Origin: DRWZ01 sp964601505
GTDB lineage: Bacteria; Calescibacteriota; Calescibacteriia; Calescibacteriales; Calescibacteriaceae
Reading direction: 5' to 3'
DNA length: 49,513 nt
Assembly (NCBI GenBank): GCA_964601505.1
Contig: CAZRNR010000010.1
Location: forward strand, 1 to 49,513
The notes below the pieces were generated by a model. That model was given only the letters and a program-made list of their open reading frames with translations. It made no database searches and had not been told where the DNA came from. The first letter of the stretch is position 1, and the number at the start of each line of letters is the position of its first letter. Positions 19,990-28,990 of the stretch are shown here, piece after piece. Made by a program: the position numbers and the translations under genes.

Positions 19990-21189
19990 ATGCTCGTCAT
20001 AACAACAGGAGATTATAGAGACTTTCTTCTCAATCTTTTGCGTCTTGAAGGGATAAATGCAGAATCCGTCCAAAATCTTGAGAAGAAACCATCCTCATTC
20101 CCTGCATTTGTGCTAGATACCTCTCTTTTCCCGAGAATGCTTGATGACCTTGGATATATAAACCTTCCAAGTAAAGACAACATAAAAACTGAGCTATCCA
20201 AAGCAGATTATCCTCTCTCAGAGGCCATAACAACCTTTGACTTACTCAAAGGTTCCCATATACCCAAATGCTACAGGGTGGTAAAATGGGATATTTTCTC
20301 TTCCTCCCCATTCCAACTCCAATACCTCTACTCCTCCCTAATCCTTCTCAACGCGAGAGAGGAGGAGGTAGAGGAATGGAAATCTCTTCTCTCATTCCAC
20401 TTGCATCCAAAAACCCGCATAAGAATAGAACGCTGGTTGGAAAGAAATATAAGCTACTCTGTAATCGGAATAAGAACTGGAACTGGATGGCTTGAGACTG
20501 GCTTCCTATGCTTATACTCCGCCTCCATCTTCTCTACGGGATTTATAAGCCTTCCCTTCTACTCCTTCTGCCTCCTTATACCCCTTCCGATTCACCACCC
20601 GATATTCTCAAAACTCATAAACCTCAAAATAGAGAACACTCCAGCCATAGTTCAGCTCAACCTCCTTTTAGACCTTGATACTGGAACCTCCTATGAAAGC
20701 TCTATACACTTTCACCTTAAAACTCCAGTTATTCAAACCCTGCTATTTCTCATTCACAAACACCTGAGAATAAACTCACTTCTGAACTCGTTTGTCGAGA
20801 GAACCCCAGTTATATTCTCTGGAGTCTATGCTCTTGGGCTTAGCGCCATCACCAAAGATATAATATCTGTATATTCCAAATCCACCCCAGAAATCCTTAA
20901 CCTTCACTCTATAACTATCCCGTATTCTGACATCTCAGAGAACATCGCCATCCCAAATCCCACATACTCCAAGGATAAAAAGTCCATAACAATAGACCCA
21001 TACCCAATTGTAATAATAGGATACGGAAAATCCCGCTCTGAAGTGTTGAACAGCATTCGCAACTCCTCCAAGCCCAAAATTCCAGAGTTCTTCATAAACC
21101 CAAGATTTCTTGTCAAGATAAGCCATACCCTAAAAACTCTAATACAATACAAAATCCTCAAAAAGGAGGAGGTGTCCGAATGGATATAA
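19990..21189 (+). CDS. Uncharacterised protein paired with PurD-like ligase
   Basis: 399 aa, not recognised with confidence. The beginning (MLVITTGDYRDFLLNLLRLEG) reads like a Rossmann-type first strand and helix. Residues about 340-370 (SITIDPYPIVIIGYGKSRSE, then VLNSIRNSS) recall the C-terminal domain of PurD-type ATP-grasp ligases, where a V-x-x-x-G-x-G-x-x-x-x-E-A turn occurs. The central ATP-binding residues are not obvious, so it could be a degenerate partner subunit. It overlaps the next gene by 10 bases. The weak paralogy to that gene is inference. Confidence 0.5.
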   Translation: MLVITTGDYRDFLLNLLRLEGINAESVQNLEKKPSSFPAFVLDTSLFPRMLDDLGYINLPSKDNIKTELSKADYPLSEAITTFDLLKGSHIPKCYRVVKWDIFSSSPFQLQYLYSSLILLNAREEEVEEWKSLLSFHLHPKTRIRIERWLERNISYSVIGIRTGTGWLETGFLCLYSASIFSTGFISLPFYSFCLLIPLPIHHPIFSKLINLKIENTPAIVQLNLLLDLDTGTSYESSIHFHLKTPVIQTLLFLIHKHLRINSLLNSFVERTPVIFSGVYALGLSAITKDIISVYSKSTPEILNLHSITIPYSDISENIAIPNPTYSKDKKSITIDPYPIVIIGYGKSRSEVLNSIRNSSKPKIPEFFINPRFLVKISHTLKTLIQYKILKKEEVSEWI

Positions 21190-22448
21190 GTATATATAAC
21201 CCCCCGTTCTCCTACATACCTGAGTTTGAAGGAGAGGACGCAGAGTTCCTGTTCAATGAGTTCGATGCCCTTTATGAGAACAAGGATACGGAAGTCTTCC
21301 GCTCCCTTGCAGGAAATAGAGCCAAACCATTCACCCCCAAGCCCTCAAAGTCTATTGTTTTTATAGCTACACATTGCAACCTCTACCAACTCGATATGAG
21401 TTTCAAAGACATCGTCGAACTCAACAAGAACAAAACCTTCGTGGGTGCAAGCCCCTACCTTTTTGAATTCGAGATAAACAGAAAAGCTGGGAACCTTCTG
21501 GGAAAAAGGCTCGGCTTCTCGATGATTCCCAAAAAGACCATTCACTCCCTTGATGAGCTGAAAAGAGAGATGGAGAAGGGAGGAAAGTATGTGATAAAGA
21601 ACTATAAAGAGACCATAATAGGTTCGAGGGAATATCTTCTATCCCGAATGGAGGCTTTTCCAGTCTTCCCCTCAGTTCTTGAACCCTATATAGAAGGGAT
21701 GGATGTGGATTTCTGTTTCTTAAAATCCCGAAACAGAGTTATACTCTTTACCCTCGACTTCCAACACAAGAACATAGGAGAAGACGGAACAGGCTGGCTC
21801 ATAGGTGAAGCTGGGACTGTCTCGATAGCTGTTGGTGAGGACGAACCAATATATAAACTCTTCCTCAACTGTGTCTCTCTCCCAGTTTCAAACACTTATA
21901 TATCAGCAACCTTTCGTTTCTCGTTCGATCGGGGGAAACTATACTTCCTCGAGTGGAACACAAGATGGATTGGGTTCCCAGAAGTTTATGAGTATCACAA
22001 ACTCTTCCTGGATTCTGGAATCTCAATCCCCTCACTTGTAAGGCATTTCATAGATGAAAAACCCATAAAGATAAAACCTAAATCCCAAATCGTTTCCTGT
22101 GTTGTCCTGCTCCCTATGAACCCATGCCTTACTCCTGAATTTCTCCGACTTCGGGATGACCCATATCCTGACTACTCCAAACTTATGAAGTTTGGGATTT
22201 TCCCTTCCTCAGCATCTGTGATAAATAAAAAGCTTATGTTCCATTCATACGGGGCAATTATATCTCAAACTGGGGAAACTCTCTCTGAATCTATAAATAA
22301 GATGTATAAAACCCTCTCCCTCAACCTCAATGTCCAGCACGCAAACTGGAGGACTGATATAGGTGCTCTCCTTCTGGAAGAGGGAGCTAAATACCTTCAC
22401 AAAGCAGGTCTCATAACAACGAAAACCTATCAAGTTCTTTCCAAGTAA
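21180..22448 (+). CDS. PurD-like ATP-grasp ligase
   Basis: 422 aa. ATP-grasp enzymes join a carboxylate to an amine via an acyl-phosphate. Features seen: KAGNLLGKRLGFSMIPKKTI (102-121), which in PurD is the helix before the ATP lid; strand KYVIKNY (136-142); the family hallmark EPYIEGMDVDF (168-178); GEDGTGWLIGEAG (200-212); and the metal-binding strand LYFLEWNTR (254-262). The C-terminal domain has a G-E-T-L-S-E-S turn and WRTDIG near residue 395, like PurD. The ribosome site is AAGGAGGAGGTG. PurD makes glycinamide ribonucleotide; here a phage-specific substrate seems more likely. Confidence 0.7.
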   Translation: MDISIYNPPFSYIPEFEGEDAEFLFNEFDALYENKDTEVFRSLAGNRAKPFTPKPSKSIVFIATHCNLYQLDMSFKDIVELNKNKTFVGASPYLFEFEINRKAGNLLGKRLGFSMIPKKTIHSLDELKREMEKGGKYVIKNYKETIIGSREYLLSRMEAFPVFPSVLEPYIEGMDVDFCFLKSRNRVILFTLDFQHKNIGEDGTGWLIGEAGTVSIAVGEDEPIYKLFLNCVSLPVSNTYISATFRFSFDRGKLYFLEWNTRWIGFPEVYEYHKLFLDSGISIPSLVRHFIDEKPIKIKPKSQIVSCVVLLPMNPCLTPEFLRLRDDPYPDYSKLMKFGIFPSSASVINKKLMFHSYGAIISQTGETLSESINKMYKTLSLNLNVQHANWRTDIGALLLEEGAKYLHKAGLITTKTYQVLSK

Positions 22449-22464
22449 TAATTAATCTATAACT

Positions 22465-23214
22465 ATGAGAATAAAGGTCGCAGATATAGTCGATGACTTA
22501 CAGAAAAACTTCATGAGGATTGATTTCGGTATCACAAAAACCTACTTTGACCTTATGATACGCCAACACGGCATTTGGTCTCGGATAGAAAAATCCTCAC
22601 TCTGCACCTGCTTTGATGACTTCTCCAGAAAACCTGACCCGACCTGCACTCGTTGTTATGGTATAGGGAGGTTCTGGTTTCCCTACACTTCAGACTACGT
22701 ATTCTACTTCAACACATCCTCAACTTCCAGGGATTTAGATTTCTCTGGAACAAGAGTAGATGAATTCTCCTCATCATCAAACTGTGTTGTGAGAAGTAAT
22801 ATAATTCTCAGTCCTTATGATAGGCTCAAACCCGAATATATGACTATATCCTTCCAGCTCAGGTTCTCCGATGAAGAAGAGAGAGAATGGGAGTATATAG
22901 ACCTCCCATACGACCCCACAGGTATTGAATTCATAACCACTGATGATGGTATAATTCCTGGAGAAGACATAGTCCTCTCACACAAACCTCTCAACCCCCA
23001 AAATCCCTTGAAGGAGGAATCGAGAATTTACCTCAAAAGGCCTATAAAATCCAAAGCTCTTGTAGTCAAATATTACGCAAGACCCTTTTGGTTCGTCATA
23101 GAATCCAGAGACTTCTTCTCCTCCCAAGTGAGCTTGAGGCTACCAAGGGACTATTACGTAGATTACCCGAAATTTGCTGTTTTAAGGAGGTCTGACACCA
23201 TAACTCTGATATGA
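22465..23214 (+). CDS. Phage structural protein with CxC...CxxC zinc motif
   Basis: 249 aa. Residues about 48-70 hold CTCFDD...DPTCTRCYGIGRFW, a four-cysteine knuckle ending in C-x-R-C-Y-G-x-G as seen in several uncharacterised phage neck or baseplate proteins. The rest is beta-rich. It is followed, with a 4-base overlap, by the gpV-like spike gene, so a tail or baseplate location is likely. A QueE role was considered because of the cysteines and rejected (no CxxxCxxC). Confidence 0.55.
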   Translation: MRIKVADIVDDLQKNFMRIDFGITKTYFDLMIRQHGIWSRIEKSSLCTCFDDFSRKPDPTCTRCYGIGRFWFPYTSDYVFYFNTSSTSRDLDFSGTRVDEFSSSSNCVVRSNIILSPYDRLKPEYMTISFQLRFSDEEEREWEYIDLPYDPTGIEFITTDDGIIPGEDIVLSHKPLNPQNPLKEESRIYLKRPIKSKALVVKYYARPFWFVIESRDFFSSQVSLRLPRDYYVDYPKFAVLRRSDTITLI

Positions 23215-24041
23215 AGGTAAGAACAGACGAAAGGTTGTCCAAATCCAATCCCTTTCTCCATCTTGGGGTAGTTATATCCGAAACCTATGTAGGCCCGACT
23301 TTTCTCTATGACATCGCTTTACTTGAAGATGGTTCTGTAAAAGGTATTCTGCGACAAGTTCCATACCTTCAGAACCTGCTTGACCAAAAGAGGCTCAAAC
23401 CTCTGACCTCTATCATTTCCCTGAAAGACAAAGTCGGAGTTAAGGAGATAGAGAGCAAACTATCTGGAGCAAGGTTCAAGGACCTGAGTAAGGTTATCCA
23501 ACATCTCTTTGTATCCAAAGATGGCTTTCCAGATTGTTCTCTTGTTGTTGTTGGTTTCATAGATGGAAAAAGCCCAATCATTTTAGGAGAAGTTCCCTTC
23601 TACTCAACAGCGGAAAAGGTGATAAGTGATAAGAAGATAACGAGGTTTTGGGAGTCTGAAAATATAAGGTATGTGAGAAAACACGACAAAGATGACTCTG
23701 AGATAGAGATAAACATCGACAACAATTTGAAGCTCAAATTAGATGGGAATAAGGACATCAAGATTAACTGCAACTTCCCATCCACAGAACTCAAAATAGA
23801 CACCTCCTCAAAGAAGATAGAATACTCTGACAATTCAATTACCATAAAGATTGATAACGGGAAGATAGAGATAACTGCTAACTCTGAAGTCAAGATAATC
23901 TCAAATTCTAATGTTCTTATTGACGGAAACCCGACAATCAAACTTGGTGGAGATGCGGCCTCTATGAACGTCAATAACCTTCCAAACTGTCTCTTTACTG
24001 GAGCCCCCCACTCTACCCAAATGAAGGTAAAAGTCCCCTGA
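23211..24041 (+). CDS. Baseplate spike / gpV-like puncturing protein
   Basis: 276 aa. The N-terminal half could form the OB-fold domain. From about residue 150 onward the sequence is short alternating strands (EIEINIDNNLKLKLDGNKDI, SITIKIDNGKIEITANSEV, KIISNSNVLIDGNPTIKLGG), the pattern of a trimeric triple-stranded beta-helix as in gpV/gp5 spikes. The end (NCLFTGAPHSTQMKVKVP) resembles the metal-tipped apex region of such spikes. Its 3' end overlaps the convergent hub gene by 29 bases, so spike and hub are encoded tail to tail. Confidence 0.75.
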   Translation: MKVRTDERLSKSNPFLHLGVVISETYVGPTFLYDIALLEDGSVKGILRQVPYLQNLLDQKRLKPLTSIISLKDKVGVKEIESKLSGARFKDLSKVIQHLFVSKDGFPDCSLVVVGFIDGKSPIILGEVPFYSTAEKVISDKKITRFWESENIRYVRKHDKDDSEIEINIDNNLKLKLDGNKDIKINCNFPSTELKIDTSSKKIEYSDNSITIKIDNGKIEITANSEVKIISNSNVLIDGNPTIKLGGDAASMNVNNLPNCLFTGAPHSTQMKVKVP

Positions 24042-25632
24042 GCATAGGTTCATCTGCCATCACTATCCTTCCATCATCCTCCATCCACCATCCACTAACC
24101 TCAAGCTTCATTGTCCCTCCCCCAGTATCTGATGTATAATGAACTGATACTCCATTTATAAACCCTACAAACTTGACCTTCTCAAACTCAAGAACCACAA
24201 CCCTCGCTGGCTGGATAAATGGATTGAACGGAATTTCAACATCAATGTTATAGGACGTGAAAGCCTTTATCATCATCCCCTTGAAAAGAGATAGTGAATC
24301 ATTAAACTTTGTCTCCGACCTCAAGCTGAAATCCAAAGACACCTCTCCGCCATCCCTCAGAACTGAAAGTATATCCTTTGTAAATCTATCAAGTGTCGTT
24401 GTGAATGATGGAAGAGGCTTTTCTTCCTTCAGGCTTTCATTCACCTTTTTCACAACCCCCTCAACAAAGCTCCTATGCTTATCCACAAATACAATCTTAG
24501 ATATTCTCAACGTATTCCACCTCCAATTCCCCCAAAAGAGCTTGGGATGAACAAACTTCACAAGCCCCTCCTCTCCAATCCCGAACACCGACGGATTTAC
24601 ACCAGAAGCTTTCCCCCCAACACTCCAACTTAAGCTTGTGATGTATTCATAGGGTATAACATATCCTCTATCAAGTCCTTTACTCTTTTTGGCAAATGGT
24701 TCAGATAGACTTTCAACTTTAAGGAGGTCTCCAAGTGTCAGAGGGATAAATGAATGCACAACTTTAAATGGACTTGATTCATCTTCAAAAGATACATAAT
24801 CTCCAAACACATTTAGTTCTTCCTGATAGACGGTATCAGAAAGAAACATCAGAATACTCTGACCCATATTCTGCTGTTGCGCAACTTCAGATATGGGAAA
24901 AGACATATCCCTGAAGCTCTTATCAAAGAGGTAGTCCTTAAAATCCGTCCCCCTATCAAACCTGAGGTCTATCCTCATAACATCTCTGAGAACCTCTGAG
25001 AAAGTTTCAAGATATATACCAGCAAACCTCCCAGAAGCCCAGTTCTCTGTCCCCCCCTTAAGCTTTTTGTAAAGAAGGTTGAGAAACTTCAAAGACCCAA
25101 TCTTTATTCCTCCCCCTTTTTCCTCCACCTCAACTTTTCTAAACCTCAAAACAGTATCTCTCCCCTCCTTCACAACCTCCCCAAGAGACAAAAACCCAAG
25201 GTCCGTTGGAGATGTCTCCGTAAGGATATAACTCCAGTATCCCTCAAGTCCAAGTGTCAATTTCCCTTCCCTGTTCTGGTTCCTGAAATTTACAGAAGAA
25301 GACCTGACAACTCCACAAAACAGAGGAATTTGCTCCATACCCCTCCAGTCCTCAACATATATCTCAACAGAAGGCACTCCCTTTACAACATCAATTCCCC
25401 CATAACTCCTTATAAACTCCGCAAACATCAATGGAGCAGATGACCTATACTTCTCCCACATCCTGACCCTTTTTTCCCAAAACCCAGTCCTGTTGACTGG
25501 AAACTCTGTAGAAATCTCAACATCCACTCTCCCCCCAAGAGGACTTAAAGTTCCACTTAAAGACAAAACCTCAAGCCAATCAGATAATATCTCACCCTTG
25601 AACACATCTCTGATGTAAGCTACAACCCTCAT
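24013..25632 (-). CDS. Baseplate hub protein (gp27 / gpD-like)
   Basis: 539 aa, beta-rich with few repeats. It follows the tape measure gene with a 4-base ATGA overlap, the standard place for the tail hub that binds the spike. The N-terminal segment (ILSDWLEVLSLSGTLSPLGG, then RVDVEIST) and the repeated short strands fit the first tube-like domain of hub proteins. No lysozyme motif was seen. Assignment rests on order and composition rather than a unique motif. Confidence 0.65.
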   Translation of the reverse strand: MRVVAYIRDVFKGEILSDWLEVLSLSGTLSPLGGRVDVEISTEFPVNRTGFWEKRVRMWEKYRSSAPLMFAEFIRSYGGIDVVKGVPSVEIYVEDWRGMEQIPLFCGVVRSSSVNFRNQNREGKLTLGLEGYWSYILTETSPTDLGFLSLGEVVKEGRDTVLRFRKVEVEEKGGGIKIGSLKFLNLLYKKLKGGTENWASGRFAGIYLETFSEVLRDVMRIDLRFDRGTDFKDYLFDKSFRDMSFPISEVAQQQNMGQSILMFLSDTVYQEELNVFGDYVSFEDESSPFKVVHSFIPLTLGDLLKVESLSEPFAKKSKGLDRGYVIPYEYITSLSWSVGGKASGVNPSVFGIGEEGLVKFVHPKLFWGNWRWNTLRISKIVFVDKHRSFVEGVVKKVNESLKEEKPLPSFTTTLDRFTKDILSVLRDGGEVSLDFSLRSETKFNDSLSLFKGMMIKAFTSYNIDVEIPFNPFIQPARVVVLEFEKVKFVGFINGVSVHYTSDTGGGTMKLEVSGWWMEDDGRIVMADEPMLRGLLPSFG

Positions 25633-27764
25633 CTGGCGTATTCCTTCTTCATACTCCTTACCACCTTCTTCTCCCCTCCAATAGTAAGTCTGACCTCTAC
25701 TGGTTCCTTTTTCACCTCCCTCATCGCTTTCCTCGTGTTCTGCTGAACCGCTTCGGTATTACTATTGACTGCAGAAACAAAATCCTTGATAGCTTTTGTT
25801 AGCTCTCCATATATCTCTTCAATCTTCTTGTGCCCAGTTTTCTGGTCCGTCATCGCTCCCCCAAGCTCCCCCATAGCTCTCGTTATAGTCGGTATAGTAT
25901 TAACGAAAGCATCCACCCACTTTGACACCCCACCTATCTGCTCCGTCATCCCCTCCGAAACCTCTTTGAAGCTCTGAGCTATACCCCGAACATCTTCTTT
26001 CCTCACCCCAAAAAGCTTCATAATTACTGGAGACATACCCTCTATCAGCTTCCCGATAAGCCCTATTGCCTTTGCTATCCCCTCTCCGATAAGAAGTATA
26101 GCCTTTACAATATACCCCACTCCTGCTGAAATCTCTCCAAATATCTTTATCCCCGTATCCATAATCGACATCCTTATCTTCTCAAACTCCATTTTCATCG
26201 ATGCATATATACCATTTACAGTTTCAAATGTTCTGGCTATCTTTGTAAATGCCACCGCATTCTCAACAGCAATATATCTCGTGCTCTTGGCTATCTCCTC
26301 GGATAGCGAAAGAACTGCAGACTTACCCTGTTCTTCCAACCCCCCTGTGATGTCCTTTCCAACAGACATCACCAAACCTCCAATTGTTGTCTTGAATGTC
26401 TCTGGTAAATCTGATTGCAAAGCATACATAATCGTAGCAAGGTTATCAACTACCCCCCTTTGGCTCTTCGATAACTCCATTATAGCTCCGAACAGGTCTC
26501 CGCCCATCTTCCCGACCTCCTTAGCTATCAACCTCTGCTCCTCTGTGCTCAGACCAAACACCTGATACGCTTTTGAGAACTGCTCACTGAAATCAACTCC
26601 CGTCCTCTTTGTTATCTCCGCAAGCTGAGAGAAGCTCGTCCTAAAAGAGAACATGGATGCAAGAAGGGGGTTCATACCCTTGGAAATCATCTCCGAAAAC
26701 GTCATCAATCTCGTCAGCCTATCAATAACATTCCCTTGACTTCTTGTATTCATATCCTCAAGCACCCTCAAAGTATCCTCAGCAAGAGCATACGACCCCT
26801 TGAAAAACCCTCCAAATGCCTTTATTATTTCCTTCGCAGATTCCCCAGATGTCTGACCGAATACTGCTGAGAGATTGGATGTCATTTCAGAGAACATCCT
26901 CATATACTGAAACGTAGCCTGCCTTAAAAGTGGTGCAACAAGACCAGACTCCTTCAGGACAGCAGACATAGTCTTGTCTATTTCCTCAAGAGCATTATAA
27001 ACCCCTCGACCTATGGCATTGGCTGTCATCCCCGAATACGACACAATCTTCTGTAAATTCGATACTGTCTCATCTAAACCCCCTACCCCTTTTGACCCAA
27101 GTATAGCAAGCTTCCCGAGAAATCCCGAAAGTATATCCCCAGTATCCGAAAAGCCCCTCGCAATACCCGATAGTATTGCCCTCGTCTCAACAAGAATTCT
27201 CTCCTGTGGAGAAAGAATACCCGATAAATCCGCCTGACCCCTTCCTATCGCACTGATTATATCCTTCCCGATACTCGCAGCCCATTTTCCTATACTCTGA
27301 GGGAGAGCAAGAACTCCATGTATAGCATGCCTGATATCCTGTTGGAACTGTATGGAATCTGAAATCATATCCTTGATAGCATCATATATAAGCTTACCAG
27401 TAAGAAGTAATGCCCCAATAGTCCCCGCAATTATCCCTACAGGAGAAGCTCCCCCTCCCATAGCTCCAAAATCCGAAATTCCTCCTCTCATCTCCCCCAA
27501 TTTCTCAAGCTTCATATTACTCTCGGCCTCAAATCTCGACATTCTATCCGTGTTCTTCTTTATATCCTCCAAAATCTTCCTGACCCTCTCAGCTTCCCTC
27601 GAACTAATTCTCCTCACAACCTTTTGGCTCATAACCTCTTTACTTTCCCTTATTCTCTCCATTATCGCGGAAATAGGTCTCAATTCTACTCTCCTTACAG
27701 AAGAGGCAAAATCCCTTATTCTCCTGAAGGACTCCTCTACAGACTCAATTAGCTTTTTTATCAT
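25629..27764 (-). CDS. Tail tape measure protein
   Basis: 711 aa from the ATG at 27764; a TTG directly upstream is in frame but less likely. The protein is helical with heptad-rich N-terminal 100 residues, a hydrophobic Gly/Ala segment at about 104-130 (GASPVGIIAGTIGALLLTGK), a long helical middle and further hydrophobic segments near 575-600. These are typical of tape measures, which set tail length during assembly. By the usual rule of about 0.15 nm per residue the tail would be near 0.1 micrometre. It lies between the tail-assembly chaperones and the hub. Confidence 0.88.
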   Translation of the reverse strand: MIKKLIESVEESFRRIRDFASSVRRVELRPISAIMERIRESKEVMSQKVVRRISSREAERVRKILEDIKKNTDRMSRFEAESNMKLEKLGEMRGGISDFGAMGGGASPVGIIAGTIGALLLTGKLIYDAIKDMISDSIQFQQDIRHAIHGVLALPQSIGKWAASIGKDIISAIGRGQADLSGILSPQERILVETRAILSGIARGFSDTGDILSGFLGKLAILGSKGVGGLDETVSNLQKIVSYSGMTANAIGRGVYNALEEIDKTMSAVLKESGLVAPLLRQATFQYMRMFSEMTSNLSAVFGQTSGESAKEIIKAFGGFFKGSYALAEDTLRVLEDMNTRSQGNVIDRLTRLMTFSEMISKGMNPLLASMFSFRTSFSQLAEITKRTGVDFSEQFSKAYQVFGLSTEEQRLIAKEVGKMGGDLFGAIMELSKSQRGVVDNLATIMYALQSDLPETFKTTIGGLVMSVGKDITGGLEEQGKSAVLSLSEEIAKSTRYIAVENAVAFTKIARTFETVNGIYASMKMEFEKIRMSIMDTGIKIFGEISAGVGYIVKAILLIGEGIAKAIGLIGKLIEGMSPVIMKLFGVRKEDVRGIAQSFKEVSEGMTEQIGGVSKWVDAFVNTIPTITRAMGELGGAMTDQKTGHKKIEEIYGELTKAIKDFVSAVNSNTEAVQQNTRKAMREVKKEPVEVRLTIGGEKKVVRSMKKEYAR

Positions 27765-28113
27765 CAAATTTTAAGTTAATATCCTTTAACCCTTGGACGA
27801 ACAGCTTCTCGATTGTATCTATAAACTCATCCCCAGTCTCGTAATAGACTGTCCCATCTTCAGTATATCTTTTAGCCATATCCATCTGCTCTACAAACTG
27901 TTGTATCTCATTTTCATTCGCATCTCCTTTTTCCTCAATAACATCCTCATAGAACTCGATTATGAGTTCAGGAAGTGTGTATCTGAGAAATCTCTCGTCT
28001 GTTGGAGGAAGGTTATATTTCTTACACCACCATCTCCTGAGAAAGTCCCTTTTTAGGTTTCTCTTCGCTATATTATTGAGCAGAGACCTCTCTTTTACGA
28101 AAAAAGCCCTCAA
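27745..28113 (-). CDS. Tail assembly chaperone, downstream frame (gpT-like)
   Basis: This frame has no good start of its own: the nearest upstream codon is a TTG at 28113 without a Shine-Dalgarno. The frame overlaps the upstream chaperone gene. The T6 tract at 28100-28105 would let ribosomes in that gene slip (-2, or +1) into this one, giving a fusion of about 227 aa. Fused G/GT-type chaperones before the tape measure gene are the rule in long-tailed phages, and -2 shifting is known in Mu. The protein is acidic at its C-terminus and helical. Confidence 0.7.
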   Translation of the reverse strand: MRAFFVKERSLLNNIAKRNLKRDFLRRWWCKKYNLPPTDERFLRYTLPELIIEFYEDVIEEKGDANENEIQQFVEQMDMAKRYTEDGTVYYETGDEFIDTIEKLFVQGLKDINLKFDDKKAN

Positions 28114-28426
28114 ACGCCATATATTCAGCGAACAAAGTAGCTATCACTCCTTCTGGTAGCTCCTCTATATTAACTCCATCTGGTTTCTCCACTATAGCTT
28201 TCTCAAGAACTGAAAGCGAGTAGATAAGAATATATGGATAATCCTTGAATGAAACTTTGGTGAAATCTATATTCTCTATATTCTTTGGCTCTATCCCATA
28301 TTTCAATGATAATTCCTCCATTCTCTTTGACACCTCTATTCTATCCTTAATGGTAAGTAGTTTCATCACAAATAACCCAATCCCCTCTATCTCCACCTGA
28401 TGCGTTCTTTTAATCCCCGATATCAT
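28073..28426 (-). CDS. Tail assembly chaperone, upstream frame (gpG-like)
   Basis: 117 aa from an ATG at 28426, which overlaps the tail tube stop as TGATG and has AAGGGGAAG upstream. An in-frame TTG one codon earlier is possible. A small alpha/beta protein between tube and tape measure genes is the expected first tail chaperone. Without frameshift it ends with the stop at 28073-28075, about 25 bases beyond the T6 slip site. Confidence 0.75.
   Translation of the reverse strand: MISGIKRTHQVEIEGIGLFVMKLLTIKDRIEVSKRMEELSLKYGIEPKNIENIDFTKVSFKDYPYILIYSLSVLEKAIVEKPDGVNIEELPEGVIATLFAEYMAFEGFFRKREVSAQ
28100..28108 (-). other. Candidate programmed frameshift site (GGC TTT TTT)
   Basis: In the upstream chaperone frame the mRNA reads GGC TTT TTT CGT. 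After the two Phe codons a -2 slip re-reads T-T-C as the next codon and continues GTA AAA in the downstream chaperone frame; a +1 skip of the C gives GTA directly. Position in the overlap of the two chaperone frames matches known tail chaperone shift sites. Confidence 0.6.
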
Positions 28427-28974
28427 CAATCTTCCCCTTCCACAAAGTATATAGCGTTGAATGAAACATTATATATGACAAACTCCCTCACCCCAAACCT
28501 CGTATCCATCCTCCCAAATTTAGCTCTCTTTACAGACCCTATCTTCTTATACCTCTGCTGTGATTGCGGGTCGAAGGTATAAAGCTCGATATCCATCTCT
28601 GGTATAGACAATATCCAGTTCTTCAGCTCGTCAGGTGATGCAGAGTTGAGTCTTGGAACAATCCCTATTCCTGCCTGCTTATCAAGCATTTTATGTAGCG
28701 GATACTGGAGCAATCTGAATATCGACACTGTCAGAGAAATTGTATAACCAACAGGCGTGTATTCCAAAGGCTCGAACATACCCACCACCTGCATCGGCTC
28801 AAATGCAGTCTCAACAGTTAAAGACCACTCCCTCCCCCATCCTATCAGGAAATCTCCAGCATAAAACAAACACCTTGGTCCTGTTATAGCGTAAGATGAC
28901 TGCCCTGTTGGGTCAGTTATGGTTTTATACCTTAAAGCCTCTTTTATAGCATCAGCAGATACCTGATTAGCCAT
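28426..28974 (-). CDS. Tail tube protein
   Basis: 182 aa. It builds the inner tail tube. Beta-rich, with the tube-like pattern of a central strand pair (GDFLIGWGREWSLTVETAFE, PLEYTPVGYTISLTVSIFRL) and a C-terminal strand pair. It follows the sheath gene by 17 bases and precedes the tail chaperones. Its leader TGATTAAATTATAG, just upstream of the ATG, is identical to the one before 11255; no Shine-Dalgarno is visible. Confidence 0.85.
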   Translation of the reverse strand: MANQVSADAIKEALRYKTITDPTGQSSYAITGPRCLFYAGDFLIGWGREWSLTVETAFEPMQVVGMFEPLEYTPVGYTISLTVSIFRLLQYPLHKMLDKQAGIGIVPRLNSASPDELKNWILSIPEMDIELYTFDPQSQQRYKKIGSVKRAKFGRMDTRFGVREFVIYNVSFNAIYFVEGED

Positions 28975-28976
28975 AC

Positions 28977-28990
28977 CTATAATTTAATCA
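28977..28990 (-). promoter_or_regulatory. AT-rich start-proximal motif copy 2
   Basis: TGATTAAATTATAG on the minus strand, four bases before the tail tube ATG, identical over 14 bases to the copy at the 164-aa gene; GATTAAATTAT also occurs before the ATG at 46630. Confidence 0.4.

Noticed and set aside
22465..23214. Cys-rich 249-aa protein as the missing QueE radical-SAM enzyme
   Set aside because: The cysteines are C-x-C and C-x-R-C-Y-G, not CxxxCxxC, there is no SAM-binding GGE motif, and it is coupled to a tail spike gene.
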